The notes: generated by a model from the letters alone, not told the origin. 64,000 nt of DNA from Leucobacter sp. G161 (GCF_001482305.1 NZ_LOHP01000064.1:1-64000); one strand, 5' to 3'. Positions 8,754 to 16,868 are shown, counted from the stretch's first letter. A program made the numbers and translations.

Positions 8754-9415
8754 GTGACCGCGCAGCGCATCAACCCCAGCATCCTGTCCGCCGATTTCGT
8801 GAACCTCCAGGCAGAGCTCGAGGCCATCCGCGCCGCGGATCTCGTGCACGTCGACGTGATGGACAATCACTTCGTCCCGAACCTCCCATGGGTCCGCCCA
8901 TTGTGGAGCGGATTCAGGCGGTATCGCCGATCCCGCTCGATATGCACCTCATGATCTCCGACGCCGACCGCTGGGCTCCCGGATACGCCGAGATGGGCGC
9001 GTACTCCGTGACGTTCCACGCCGAGGCGACGACTGACCCGGTGGCGCTCGCGCGCAAGATCCGTGACATCGGCGCCCGCGCGGGGATCGCGCTCAAGCCC
9101 GGCACCGACCCCGAGCCCTACCTCGAGCTGCTGCCCGAGTTCGATCAGGTGCTCGTGATGACCGTCGAACCCGGCTTCGGCGGACAGTCGTTCATGCCCG
9201 ACATGATGCCGAAGCTGCGCAGGTTCGCAGAGGCGCGCGCGAAGCACGGACTCGACGTGTGGCTGCAGGTCGATGGCGGCATCACTGTCGACACGATCGG
9301 CATCGCTGCCGAGGCCGGCGCCGATACCTTCGTCGCCGGCTCGGCCGTCTACGGCGGGGTGCCCGAGGAGCGGATCGCTGACCTCCGCATCGCCGCTGCC
9401 CAGCACAAGCACTAG
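8754..9415 (+). pseudogene. rpe: ribulose-phosphate 3-epimerase, single-base frameshift
   Basis: The enzyme interconverts ribulose-5-P and xylulose-5-P in the pentose phosphate pathway. The N-terminal part ([23 protein letters not shown]) is in the frame starting at 8754. The rest ([50 protein letters not shown]) is in the next frame, from about 8890. Restoring one base in the run at 8881-8890 (between AACCTC and CCATGGG) rejoins the family sequence FVPNL-x-MGPPIVER. All active-site motifs are otherwise intact and there is no other decay, so a sequencing or assembly slip in a C-run is as likely as a true mutation. The -10-like TAGGCT ends 6 nt before the GTG start. Confidence 0.9.
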
Positions 9416-9450
9416 CCGCAGTTCCAGCGCCGGCGTTGGCGCAGTAATTC

Positions 9451-9528
9451 AGCGGTGCTGCCCCGCGGTGCCGCCCAGCGGTGCGGCCCAGCGGTGTGCG
9501 CGAGGAAACGCGGGCGCGGCAGTAGCGC
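9451..9528. repeat. short imperfect CAGCGGTGC repeats
   Basis: Four closely spaced variants of CAGCGGTGC/CGGTGC occur in the rpe-thioesterase intergenic region. They are low complexity with no coding support. Confidence 0.4.
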
Positions 9529-9601
9529 CACGCTCGCCGTGTTAGTCTGACGACACTTGGCTCGGTAACGACGCCGGGCCGCTGATCGACAGGGGTGCCG
9601 C

Positions 9602-10036
9602 ATGGCCGATGACGCAATCGTGGTGGCGCAGCAAGTGCTCGACTCGCAACCGTTCAGTCAAATGCTGGGGACCAGACTCACCCGTTGGAATGCCGAGGGG
9701 ATTACCCTCGAACTCGACGTGCGGCCCGATCTGCTGCAGCAGCACGGCTTCGTGCACGGCGGCGTGCTGTGTTACCTCGCCGATAACGCGGTGACGTTCG
9801 CGGCGGGGCAGGTGCTCGGCACGAGTGTGCTCACGGCAAGTGTGAACCTGCACTACCTCAGGCCGGCCAAGGGGGAGGTCGTGATCGCGCGGGCGACCAC
9901 GCAGGCGAAAACGTCGGGTCGGGCGGTCGCGACCGTTGAGATCTACGCGGCGACCGGTGGCAAGGAATACTTGTGCGCGGCTGGGTCTGGAACGGTGTCG
10001 GCGATTCGCTCGGAGGAGTCGACGTCAAGCCGATGA
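9602..10036 (+). CDS. PaaI-type hotdog thioesterase
   Basis: This is a 144-residue single hotdog domain with the acyl-CoA thioesterase signature HGFVHGGVLCYLAD (about residues 47-60) and the TASVNLHYLRPAKG strand. It is predicted to hydrolyse acyl-CoA, perhaps an aromatic or medium-chain ester; the substrate is not evident. It is monocistronic between rpe and a thiamine-binding-type protein. The 186 bp before it carry a short GC-rich imperfect repeat. A second, different thioesterase of the same superfamily lies at 28146. Confidence 0.85.
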   Translation: MADDAIVVAQQVLDSQPFSQMLGTRLTRWNAEGITLELDVRPDLLQQHGFVHGGVLCYLADNAVTFAAGQVLGTSVLTASVNLHYLRPAKGEVVIARATTQAKTSGRAVATVEIYAATGGKEYLCAAGSGTVSAIRSEESTSSR

Positions 10037-10127
10037 AACTGCGATCTGTGGGGGTTCCCGAGACGTCCTGGCATCTTTGACCGGTACTCTTTCACGAGTT
10101 ACCAGTCAAGGACGAAAGGACCCCTTC

Positions 10128-10493
10128 GTGATTCTCGCGTTTTCCGTTGCCCCGAGCGGTGGCCAAGAGCACTCAGACGGATCGGTTGTTGAGGCGGTGG
10201 CCGAAGCGATCCGTGTCGTGCGTGATTCTGGCCTGCCCTACCGCACGAGCAGCATGTTTACCGAGATCGAGGGGGAGTGGGACGAGGTGTTCGACGTCGT
10301 GAAGCGCGCGACCGATGCCGTGATGCCGTTCGGATCACGGGTGTCGCTCGTCATGACGGCTGACATTCGCCCCGGCCACACGGGCGAGATTGACGGGAAG
10401 CTCGAGCGCCTCGAGGAGGCCGTTGCCCGCAGAGTGGGCGAGGCGAACCCCGACGAGGTGCGCGGGCGCGCCCGGCACGTGCGCACCGCCTAA
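10128..10493 (+). CDS. thiamine-binding-type (MTH1187/YkoF-like, COG0011) protein
   Basis: This is a 121-residue protein beginning VILAFSVAPSGG, with SGLPYRTSSMFTEIEGEWDEVFDVVKRAT and a C-terminal basic tail. It matches the small ferredoxin-like MTH1187 family, which binds thiamine or related ligands. The frame is open to 9936, but GTG 10128 has AAAGGA 8 nt upstream and matches the family start. No thiamine genes are nearby, so the cellular role is open. Confidence 0.8.
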   Translation: MILAFSVAPSGGQEHSDGSVVEAVAEAIRVVRDSGLPYRTSSMFTEIEGEWDEVFDVVKRATDAVMPFGSRVSLVMTADIRPGHTGEIDGKLERLEEAVARRVGEANPDEVRGRARHVRTA

Positions 10494-10516
10494 GTCGGTC
10501 GGCGGTCACGTCCCGA

Positions 10517-10586
10517 AGATCTGGGATCGACGTTTCGTAGTAAGGAAACTTGAGTTTCTTGCATACGGAACGTCGATCCCAGATCT
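10517..10586. repeat. 70-bp imperfect palindrome, copy 1
   Basis: The arms start and end with AGATCT. The outer 18 bases of each arm are perfectly complementary, then TCGTA/TACGG and GAAACT/GAGTTTC around a 1-2 nt centre. A related palindrome lies at 14321-14390; together they bracket the ABC exporter cassette. There is no T-tract, so it does not look like an ordinary terminator. Confidence 0.8.
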
Positions 10587-10651
10587 ACGTGCGGGGGTGT
10601 GCCCAGGCTTGGCTGCGCGGGGCTGTCCCGGGCAGCCCTCGACCACCGGGC

Positions 10652-10691
10652 GTCAAGGACTCTTGACATGCAAGGTGTCGCCATCTACCCT
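10652..10691 (+). promoter_or_regulatory. promoter and candidate operator of the ABC exporter cassette
   Basis: TTGACA (10663-10668) is separated by 17 nt from TACCCT (10686-10691), a good sigma-70-type promoter. A perfect inverted repeat GTCAAG-N4-CTTGAC (10652-10667) overlaps the -35 box and is a plausible binding site for the XRE regulator encoded in the operon (inference). Confidence 0.6.
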
Positions 10692-10723
10692 GATGTAAAG
10701 GAAAGTTGACGTCAGGGGGTCCA

Positions 10724-11887
10724 GTGCTCGCAGCAACCAAACGCCGCGCATTCTGGGCGCTCGCGCGCACCGACGCGAGTGACCTGCTCCGCGAGAAGCT
10801 CACCTGGGCGTCGATGCTCGCGCTGATGCTCGTCCTGCTCGTCATCCACACCTCGATGTGGCTCGCCTTCGCGGTGACGGGGTCTGCCCCGCGCATTGCC
10901 CAGCACGACCTCGCAGCTATCTCGGCGACGCCACAACTTGTCGAGCCCCACGCCGCCGCGATCACCGAGCAGCTCGCGCCGTTCGTTGCCTCGGGCACGG
11001 GGGAGGTTGCGAACGTGACGCTGCGGGTCGACGCCGCCGCCGAGAGCACCGCCGCCGAGAACGGCACTGGGCGGGTGACGGTGACGCTGCGTGAATCAGG
11101 GATCGGCTGGGACCCGCTCTGGCAGGCGCTCCGCGTCGCGGGCATGCCAGCGGGGAGCATCGATGTGATCGCCGCTGAGGGGGAACCCATGCCGGATTTC
11201 CTTCGGCTGAATCTCGGCACCGAGTTCCTCGCGGTGCTTGCCTCGGTCGCGCTCATTGGAACCACCGTGCCGCTCGTCGCGGCACGTGAGCGCGGCATGC
11301 TTCGGTTGCTCGGCACCACCCCGCTCTCACGCCGACTGTTTCTCGCCTCACGTATCCCCGCGCGCCTCGCGTTGCTACTCGCCTGCACCGCAGGAGTCGT
11401 TGCAATTGGTCTCGCCCGCAGATACACCGAGGTGAGCGCGCTTCCTCGCTTCGCGGTGACCGTGGCCTTGGCCGCCGTCATGCTGTTTGGGGTCGGCGCC
11501 GTCTTCTCGGCCAGGGCACGCAAGGCGGAGGCCTCACAGAGCCTCATGGCCGGCATCTCCCTCGCCCTCGTCTTCAGTGCTGGTGCAGTGCTACCGGCAG
11601 AATTGCTCCCTACCCCGGCGCGGTTCGCCGTCGGGCTGCTCCCCGGCAGCTGGATCACGGAACCGGCGAGCGCGGACCTTGCCGGCACCACCCCACTGCT
11701 GCCTGTGCCCGCGTACTGGGCGCTCATGCTTGTGACCGGCATCGCCTGCTTCATGCTCGCGGTACAGCGTTTCACATGGGACGCAGCGCCGACAGGCGCG
11801 AATCCGCGCGGCGCACGAGGAACCACCGACCCGGCACCTCCCGACCCCGCCCCGACCGCACCCTCCCCAGAAGGAGCCCTCACATGA
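10724..11887 (+). CDS. ABC-2 type membrane permease subunit
   Basis: This is a 387-residue membrane protein. It has one N-terminal helix (MLALMLVLLVIHTSMWLAF), a large extracytoplasmic loop of about 120 residues, then about six helices with the ABC-2 coupling feature ARERGMLRLLGTTPLSRRLF after the second helix. It is likely one half of an exporter with the ATPase at 12503 and the permease at 13456. GTG 10724 is preferred because GGGGG lies just upstream; a TTG at 10706 is possible. It is the first gene of a five-gene operon joined by 4-base overlaps. Confidence 0.82.
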   Translation: MLAATKRRAFWALARTDASDLLREKLTWASMLALMLVLLVIHTSMWLAFAVTGSAPRIAQHDLAAISATPQLVEPHAAAITEQLAPFVASGTGEVANVTLRVDAAAESTAAENGTGRVTVTLRESGIGWDPLWQALRVAGMPAGSIDVIAAEGEPMPDFLRLNLGTEFLAVLASVALIGTTVPLVAARERGMLRLLGTTPLSRRLFLASRIPARLALLLACTAGVVAIGLARRYTEVSALPRFAVTVALAAVMLFGVGAVFSARARKAEASQSLMAGISLALVFSAGAVLPAELLPTPARFAVGLLPGSWITEPASADLAGTTPLLPVPAYWALMLVTGIACFMLAVQRFTWDAAPTGANPRGARGTTDPAPPDPAPTAPSPEGALT

Positions 11888-12285
11888 CCGAACTCACCCG
11901 GAGCGAGCGCGCACACGCGCGCCGCTACACACTCCACATGGCGGCCGCATCCGTGCTCTTCCTCGTGCTCATGCTGTTCCTGCCGTTCGAGGCTGAGCCG
12001 GGCACGCCACTCGCCCTCGTGATCGCGCTCGTGCCGCTCGTCGCCGTCGCCTGGATGGTCTACGCCGTCGTACAGTTCGTGCGCAGCCTCGACGAGTTCA
12101 TGCGGCCGCGCGCGATGACGGCCTCCGCAATCGCGTTCCTCGTCTCGATGGTGGCCGCGGTCGTGTTCGGCATGCTCGACGCCGAGATCGGGCCCGTGCC
12201 CCTCGCCGTGTGGGGAGTCTTCGTCATCGGCATGATGACCTGGGGCATCGCGATGCTCGTAATGAACCTCCGAGGGAACCAGTGA
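11884..12285 (+). CDS. small membrane protein of the ABC cassette
   Basis: This 133-residue protein has four predicted TM helices (AAASVLFLVLMLFLPF; ALVIALVPLVAVAWMVYAVV; ASAIAFLVSMVAAVVFGML; WGVFVIGMMTWGIAMLVM). It overlaps both neighbours by 4 bases. Membrane proteins of this size often precede a short XRE regulator in ABC export cassettes; whether it senses a signal or is part of the pump is unknown. Confidence 0.8.
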   Translation: MTELTRSERAHARRYTLHMAAASVLFLVLMLFLPFEAEPGTPLALVIALVPLVAVAWMVYAVVQFVRSLDEFMRPRAMTASAIAFLVSMVAAVVFGMLDAEIGPVPLAVWGVFVIGMMTWGIAMLVMNLRGNQ

Positions 12286-12506
12286 GAAACGACGTGCGCG
12301 CCCTCCGCAGCGAGGCCGGCTGGACGCAGGTCGAGTTCGCAGAGATGCTCGGGGTGTCGAGGCAGACGGTAAACGCGCTGGAATCGGGCAAGTACGATCC
12401 CTCGCTGCCGCTCGCGTTCCGCGTCTCGAGCGCCTTCGGCAAACCCATCGAACAGATCTTCTTCCCGGGGGAGACAGACGCCCCGCCCTCAGGGGGCAAG
12501 AAGTGA
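12282..12506 (+). CDS. short XRE-type HTH regulator
   Basis: This 74-residue protein is almost entirely one HTH: LRSEAGWTQVEFAEMLGVSRQTVNALESGKYDPSLPLAFRVS, followed by FGKPIEQIFFPGE. It belongs to the small YgzD/YozG-like class usually linked to ABC-2 exporters. It starts at GTG 12282, overlapping the previous stop. It probably autoregulates the cassette through the inverted repeat at 10652-10667. Confidence 0.9.
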   Translation: MRNDVRALRSEAGWTQVEFAEMLGVSRQTVNALESGKYDPSLPLAFRVSSAFGKPIEQIFFPGETDAPPSGGKK

Positions 12507-13459
12507 CCGCGGTGATCTCCGTGCAGGGGGTGACGCGCACCGTCGGCGAGACCCAGATCCTGCGCGGCGTTGATCTCGACGCCTGGGAAGGCGAGATCGT
12601 CGGGCTGCTCGGGCCCAACGGTGCGGGTAAGACCACGACGGTCGACCTCATCGCCGGGCTCGAACGCCCAACCACGGGAACTGTCACGGTGCTCGGGGTG
12701 GATCCTGAACGGCACCGATCCACCATTACCGCGAGCGTCGGCGTGCAGCCCCAGGCGGCCGCGCTCTTCCCGACCCTCACCGTTGACGAGACACTCCGAC
12801 TCTTCGCCTCCTTCCACGACGACCCGCTCCCGCTCGCCGAGCTCCGCGACCGGGTGGGGCTCACCCAGGTGCGGCGCACGCGCGTGAAGCACCTCTCCGG
12901 CGGGGAGGAGCGACGGCTGCTCATCGCAATCGCCCTCGTCGGCCGCCCCACGCTCGTGCTGCTCGATGAACCGTCCGCCGGGCTCGACCCCGAGATGCGG
13001 CGCGACATCGCGCAACTCATCAGGGACATCCGGGCAGCCGGAGCCACCGTGCTCATGACCACGCACCACCTCGACGAGGCGCAGCAGCTCTGTGACCGAG
13101 TCGCCATCATGGCCGAGGGGAGGATCGTGCTCTCCGGTTCCCCCGACGACCTCGCGCGCGAACTCGTCGCACCGAGCGAGGTGAGCTTCACCGTCGCCGC
13201 GGGAACCGACCCGGGTCTCCTCAGCGAAGCGGTGGGCGCCACTCGAACAGAGCGGGCGCTCGTCGCAGGGACACGGGTCACCGTGCCCGCCGACGACCCC
13301 GACGCGACACTCAGGCGACTCACCTTCACGCGGGGACTCCACGCCACCGGGATCGCCGTCCACCACCCCTCCCTCGAGGACGTCTACCTCGCGGCCGTCG
13401 GGCAGCCGGGAGAAAGCGCGCACGAATCCGCCGGACACGCGTCAGACCGGGTCCGATGA
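12503..13459 (+). CDS. ABC-2 exporter ATP-binding protein
   Basis: This 318-residue ATPase has Walker A GPNGAGKTT (about residue 38), signature LSGGEERRLLIA, Walker B LVLLDEPSAGLDPE and the switch His in TTHHLDEA. It energises the two permeases of the cassette. It resembles drug/bacteriocin or Na+ type ABC-2 exporters; the substrate cannot be assigned. It overlaps the XRE gene and the next permease by 4 bases each. Confidence 0.92.
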   Translation: MTAVISVQGVTRTVGETQILRGVDLDAWEGEIVGLLGPNGAGKTTTVDLIAGLERPTTGTVTVLGVDPERHRSTITASVGVQPQAAALFPTLTVDETLRLFASFHDDPLPLAELRDRVGLTQVRRTRVKHLSGGEERRLLIAIALVGRPTLVLLDEPSAGLDPEMRRDIAQLIRDIRAAGATVLMTTHHLDEAQQLCDRVAIMAEGRIVLSGSPDDLARELVAPSEVSFTVAAGTDPGLLSEAVGATRTERALVAGTRVTVPADDPDATLRRLTFTRGLHATGIAVHHPSLEDVYLAAVGQPGESAHESAGHASDRVR

Positions 13460-14229
13460 TGCAGGGGAGGAACTTGCTTCGCGCCCGAGTAGCTCATTTC
13501 AGGGGGCAGAGCTTCGCCCAGACGCTATCAGGCGTCCTCGCGCTACACCGGGCAGCACTCACAGAGATCCGCAGGTTCCCGGTCACCACCGTCCTCGGAC
13601 TCGCCATCCCGCTCGCAACCATCCTGCTCATCACAGCAACCGATCTGCTTCTCGGTGCGGCGGGGGAGATCACGCGCTCCTCGATGCCGATCCTGCTCGC
13701 GGTGCTGCTCGTCACCGCCAGCTTCGGCGCCCTCGCAGTACCGGTCGCAGAGGCGAGGGAGCGCGGCACCGTCAGGTTCCTCGCAACAGTCCCGCTGCAT
13801 CGTGGAGCGCTCCTACTCGCGCACACGCCGATCGCGCTCACGTTAGCCCTGGTAGTTGCCGTCGCCGGGCTCGCAGCGGCTCGAACACCACCCTCGGCCA
13901 TTCCGGGCGCGTTTGCGGTCTGCGCTGGCCTGTGCGCCATTGGACTCGGGCTGGGCTCCGTCGGCGGTGCGCTGGCCCGCCGTGGCTCCCAGGTTCGTGC
14001 GCTCGGCATGATCGTGCCTGCCGCCGTGCTACTCACTGCGGGGGCGTTGCCGTTCGAAGCGTTCTTGCCAGGGGCCGACTGGGTGCTTGGCTATGTCCCG
14101 ACCACAGCGCTTGCGTATGTCTTGGCTGACACGCTCGCGGGTGGCAGGCCCGGACTCGGCCCGACAGCGTGGATCGCGGCGGGTGGACTGGTGCTGTGGG
14201 CGGTTGGGGTGACTCGCTGCAGGCGTTAG
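13456..14229 (+). CDS. ABC-2 type permease subunit
   Basis: This 257-residue protein has about six TM helices and the ABC-2 coupling motif AVPVAEARERGTVRFLATVPLHR, parallel to the equivalent segment in the permease at 10724. The two are probably the halves of a heterodimeric exporter. It is the last gene of the cassette, followed by a tandem repeat and the second palindrome. Confidence 0.85.
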   Translation: MMQGRNLLRARVAHFRGQSFAQTLSGVLALHRAALTEIRRFPVTTVLGLAIPLATILLITATDLLLGAAGEITRSSMPILLAVLLVTASFGALAVPVAEARERGTVRFLATVPLHRGALLLAHTPIALTLALVVAVAGLAAARTPPSAIPGAFAVCAGLCAIGLGLGSVGGALARRGSQVRALGMIVPAAVLLTAGALPFEAFLPGADWVLGYVPTTALAYVLADTLAGGRPGLGPTAWIAAGGLVLWAVGVTRCRR

Positions 14230-14255
14230 CGGGTGATGCATGCGAGATGTCTGGG

Positions 14256-14318
14256 CTCGACCGAGGTGCTGGCCGGGGGCGCGATCGCTCGACCGAGGTG
14301 CTGGCCGGGGCGCGATCG
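14256..14318. repeat. ~31-bp tandem duplication
   Basis: GCTCGACCGAGGTGCTGGCC plus GGGG(G)CGCGATC occurs twice head to tail. The copies differ by one G. It lies immediately before the second palindrome, at the end of the ABC cassette. Confidence 0.85.
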
Positions 14319-14320
14319 CT

Positions 14321-14390
14321 AGACCTGTAAACGACGCTTCGTATCGAGGAAACTTGAGTTTCTTGCATACGATGCGTCGATCCCAGATCT
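14321..14390. repeat. 70-bp imperfect palindrome, copy 2
   Basis: The right arm is nearly identical to copy 1 (GAGTTTCTTGCATACG, then CGTCGATCCCAGATCTA). The left arm is more diverged but keeps the core GAGGAAACTT. In the GACG(T/C).. segment both arms changed together (GT/AC in copy 1, GC/GC in copy 2), a compensatory difference that hints at selection on the fold. Orientation is the same as copy 1. Confidence 0.75.
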
Positions 14391-14494
14391 ATGTGTCGGG
14401 CGTGGGGCGTGGGGCGTGGGCGCGGGGTGGCGGGCTTGGGGGGCGGTGGGCGTGGGCGTGTGGCGGAGGGCGTGGCGCGCGGGGCGGGGCAGAG

Positions 14495-15793
14495 CTAGTG
14501 CATGCCGAGGAGGCTGAGTGCCGCACCTGCCGCGGCGGCGAGTAGCACCACCAACCACAGCGGGGGCCGCCAGTAGAGCGCCAAGCCGCACCCGAGCGCG
14601 ATGGCGAGCGCCCATGGGCCATTCCCCGCAGCTTGGGTAACGAGATGCGCCAGGGCGGCGGCGAGGAGGCCGACCACCGCAGCGCTCGCGCCGAGCACCG
14701 CAGCATTGCCGCGCGCGCTGCCACGCAAGAGCGCCCAAAACGGCAGCGCGCCGAGCAAGAGGAGAAACCCCGGTATGAAGATCGCGACGAGTGCGAGCGT
14801 CGCACCCGCGGCACCGCCCGGGCCTACATCAGCGATGGCGCCAAGGTAGGCGGCGAAGGAAAACAGTGGGCCGGGCATTGCCTGGGCGACACCGTAGCCG
14901 GCGGCGAAATCGGCCTCGGAGACCCAGCCGGTCGCGACGAATTCGGAGTGCAGTAGCGGCAGCACGACGTGGCCGCCGCCGAAGACGAAGGATCCAGCTC
15001 GGAGGGACGCCGCCACGAGGGAAAGCCAACTATCGCCCACACTGCGACCGAGGAGAGACGCCGCCACCAACAGCGCACCCAGAATGGTGAGGGAGGCGGT
15101 TCCGGTGCGGCGGGTGACTCGACCCCGATCGTCGGTCAGAGGCAGGTCACCCTCGGGTGCCCTCGCCGCGTCCGGAGAACCCGTCGCGCCCAGAGCGTGC
15201 GCTGTGTGGCGAGCAAGCGTTGAGCGTGCCGCTGCCACGCACCACCAGGTGCCGAGCGCGGCACCGCCGGCAATGACGATGAGTTGTGTGACGCCGCCGG
15301 GCCAGAGTAAGGCCGCTGTCAGCGCAGCCACCCCGATGGAGAGCCGTTGCAGGTCTGGGGTGAGCGTGCGCGCCATGCCGATGACGGCGTGCGCGACGAC
15401 AGCGACCGCGACGGCCTGCAGCCCCACGAGTGCACCCGACCACAACGGGCCCGTGAGGACTTGAGTGCCGGCCGCCAGCAGATACATCAGTAGCGCCGAT
15501 GGCAGCGTGAAGGCCGCGAACGCGGCCAGTGCACCGGGGAGCCCGGCTCGCCGCAGCCCGAGGCCAAACCCGGCCTGGCTTGACGCGGGCCCGGGGAGGA
15601 CTTGGCAGAGAGCCACAAGGTCGGTGTAGTCGCGGTCGGAGACCCAGCCGCGGCGCGTCACGAGGTCAGAACGGAAGTATCCGAGATGCGCGACTGGGCC
15701 GCCGAAGGAAGTGAGGCCGAGGCGCAAAAACGCCCAGAAGATCTCGCGCACGGTTCCCTGTGAGGCGGCCGAAGAGGGGGAGCTTTGCTGCAC
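14495..15793 (-). CDS. chrA: ChrA-type chromate transporter
   Basis: This polytopic protein contains two homologous CHR halves, each with the FGG.. signature (FLRLGLTSFGGPVAHLGYFR in the first; RAGSFVFGGGHVVLPLL in the second) and the LPGP/MPGP motif (CQVLPGPASSQ; AQAMPGPLFSF). The family exports chromate in antiport-like fashion; some members move other oxyanions. GTG 15793 is chosen because TACGGT lies exactly 6 nt upstream, the leaderless pattern of the window; a TTG start at 15814 is possible. It converges with the ABC cassette. Confidence 0.88.
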   Translation of the reverse strand: MQQSSPSSAASQGTVREIFWAFLRLGLTSFGGPVAHLGYFRSDLVTRRGWVSDRDYTDLVALCQVLPGPASSQAGFGLGLRRAGLPGALAAFAAFTLPSALLMYLLAAGTQVLTGPLWSGALVGLQAVAVAVVAHAVIGMARTLTPDLQRLSIGVAALTAALLWPGGVTQLIVIAGGAALGTWWCVAAARSTLARHTAHALGATGSPDAARAPEGDLPLTDDRGRVTRRTGTASLTILGALLVAASLLGRSVGDSWLSLVAASLRAGSFVFGGGHVVLPLLHSEFVATGWVSEADFAAGYGVAQAMPGPLFSFAAYLGAIADVGPGGAAGATLALVAIFIPGFLLLLGALPFWALLRGSARGNAAVLGASAAVVGLLAAALAHLVTQAAGNGPWALAIALGCGLALYWRPPLWLVVLLAAAAGAALSLLGMH

Positions 15794-15880
15794 GGCGACA
15801 CCGTAGCGGTCCAAGGTGACGGGAAGGTGGCCACGGCTGTAGGCGGCGGCAGGCGCTAGCGGCTGCTGGTAGAGCTCGGT

Positions 15881-16129
15881 CTAGGCTGTGCGCCGCGAGT
15901 ATCGTTGGCGGGCCGCCTCGCCGCTTGTGCCGAGCATCTCACCAAGCTCGCGCCAAGAGACGTGCTCTGATCTGGCGTGAGCGATGGCAGCGGCGAACTC
16001 TCGTTCAGCCTCGGCCCGCCGGCATGCCGCCATGCCGCCAAGCCGCCACCCTGTCAGCGTGGCTTGGCGATTGGATCGTGCTGGCTTCATTGCGTGGGCA
16101 ACTGCCAAGACCTCGTGCCATTCGATCAC
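15881..16129 (-). CDS. small HTH-domain protein of unknown function
   Basis: This 82-residue protein has a C-terminal helix-turn-helix SWRELGEMLGTSGEAARQRYSR, typical of small actinobacterial proteins of the form W-x-[ED]-I/L-G-x-x-L-G-x-S-x-x-A. Such proteins often sit beside toxin-like genes. Two bases upstream ends a 63-codon frame (16132-16323, minus strand), but that frame has no recognisable domain. It starts at GTG with no clear Shine-Dalgarno. Function is not assigned; an antitoxin-like role is only a possibility. Confidence 0.6.
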   Translation of the reverse strand: MIEWHEVLAVAHAMKPARSNRQATLTGWRLGGMAACRRAEAEREFAAAIAHARSEHVSWRELGEMLGTSGEAARQRYSRRTA

Positions 16130-16500
16130 GCCTACCTCGACAGGGTGCCGTCATAGTCAGGGCCGGTGTACATCGTCATGCTGTCGTCTGGTCTGGTCTG
16201 GTCTGGTGTGGTGGATGGAGTTGCGCAGAGCGTGGCGGATCGGTGACTCGGATGCCCCGTGCCGGTGTGCTGTGGGGAGGAAGAGGAGGTCGTAATCCAT
16301 GCCTGCAAAGTTACTTTCCGCAAGTGGCTTTGTCAGTGACTTGCCGGGTGCCGGTGCACCAGCATGCGATTCCCTGCCTCAGATGCGCGGCACTACAGGA
16401 AAACCCGCCGCCCGCGGTCTTGGCGGTGCGAAAAGCCGATTTTCCGCAAGATGGCCCGGCGGTGGCACGGTGGGCGCTCGCGCCCTGATAGTCTTGACCC
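16130..16500. other. intergenic region without a supported gene
   Basis: 371 bp upstream of hisE. It contains four TCTGG pentamers (16187-16206) and two copies of TTTCCGCAAG (near 16315 and 16441). Short frames exist on both strands but none has family features. Confidence 0.5.
16187..16206. repeat. pentanucleotide repeat (TCTGG)x4
   Basis: Four perfect TCTGG units, followed by degenerate TGTGG/TGG units. It lies inside a minus-strand open frame just upstream of the small HTH gene. Confidence 0.8.
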
Positions 16501-16764
16501 GTGAAAACCTTCGACACGCTCTTCGCCGAGCTCGCCGAGAAGGCCGCATCGCGGCCTGACGGCAGCGACACTGTCGCCCGGCTGGACGCTGGCGTGCATT
16601 CGATCGGCAAGAAGATCGTCGAAGAGGCAGCAGAAGTCTGGATGGCGGCCGAGTACGAGTCGTCAGAAGCCTGCGCCGAAGAGATCAGCCAGTTGCTGTA
16701 CCACCTCCAGGTGCTCATGCTCGCGAAGGGCATGACCCTCGAAGATGTGTACACGCATCTGTAG
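16501..16764 (+). CDS. hisE: phosphoribosyl-ATP pyrophosphatase
   Basis: Second step of histidine synthesis: PR-ATP to PR-AMP plus pyrophosphate. This 87-residue all-helical MazG-like protein has the metal-binding motif [18 protein letters not shown] and the C-terminal LLYHLQVLM. It starts at GTG 16501, with TAGTCT exactly 6 nt upstream and no Shine-Dalgarno, so it is probably leaderless. It is first in hisE-hisG-hisF-hisI; hisI is a separate gene rather than fused. Confidence 0.95.
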   Translation: MKTFDTLFAELAEKAASRPDGSDTVARLDAGVHSIGKKIVEEAAEVWMAAEYESSEACAEEISQLLYHLQVLMLAKGMTLEDVYTHL

Positions 16765-16868
16765 CGTCAACGCTCGGCTTGAGCCCGCGTTGGCGCGTTT
16801 CGCTGACCTTTGAAACTCACTCGGCCGATCCACCCCGTGCCTCGGCCACGATGGAAGGAAATTTCCAC

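Noticed and set aside
9416-9601. Short CAGCGGTGC repeats as a CRISPR or VNTR array
   Set aside because: Units are irregular, very short and without regular spacers.
10517-10586. Palindrome as an intrinsic terminator of the thiamine-binding protein gene
   Set aside because: No T-run on either side, imperfect inner pairing and a second related copy elsewhere make a repeat element more likely.
10585-13347. 920-codon minus-strand frame opposite the ABC cassette
   Set aside because: Composition (Ser/Arg/Ala-rich, no domains) is that of a GC-rich shadow; the plus strand has clear permease, HTH and ATPase motifs in the same place.
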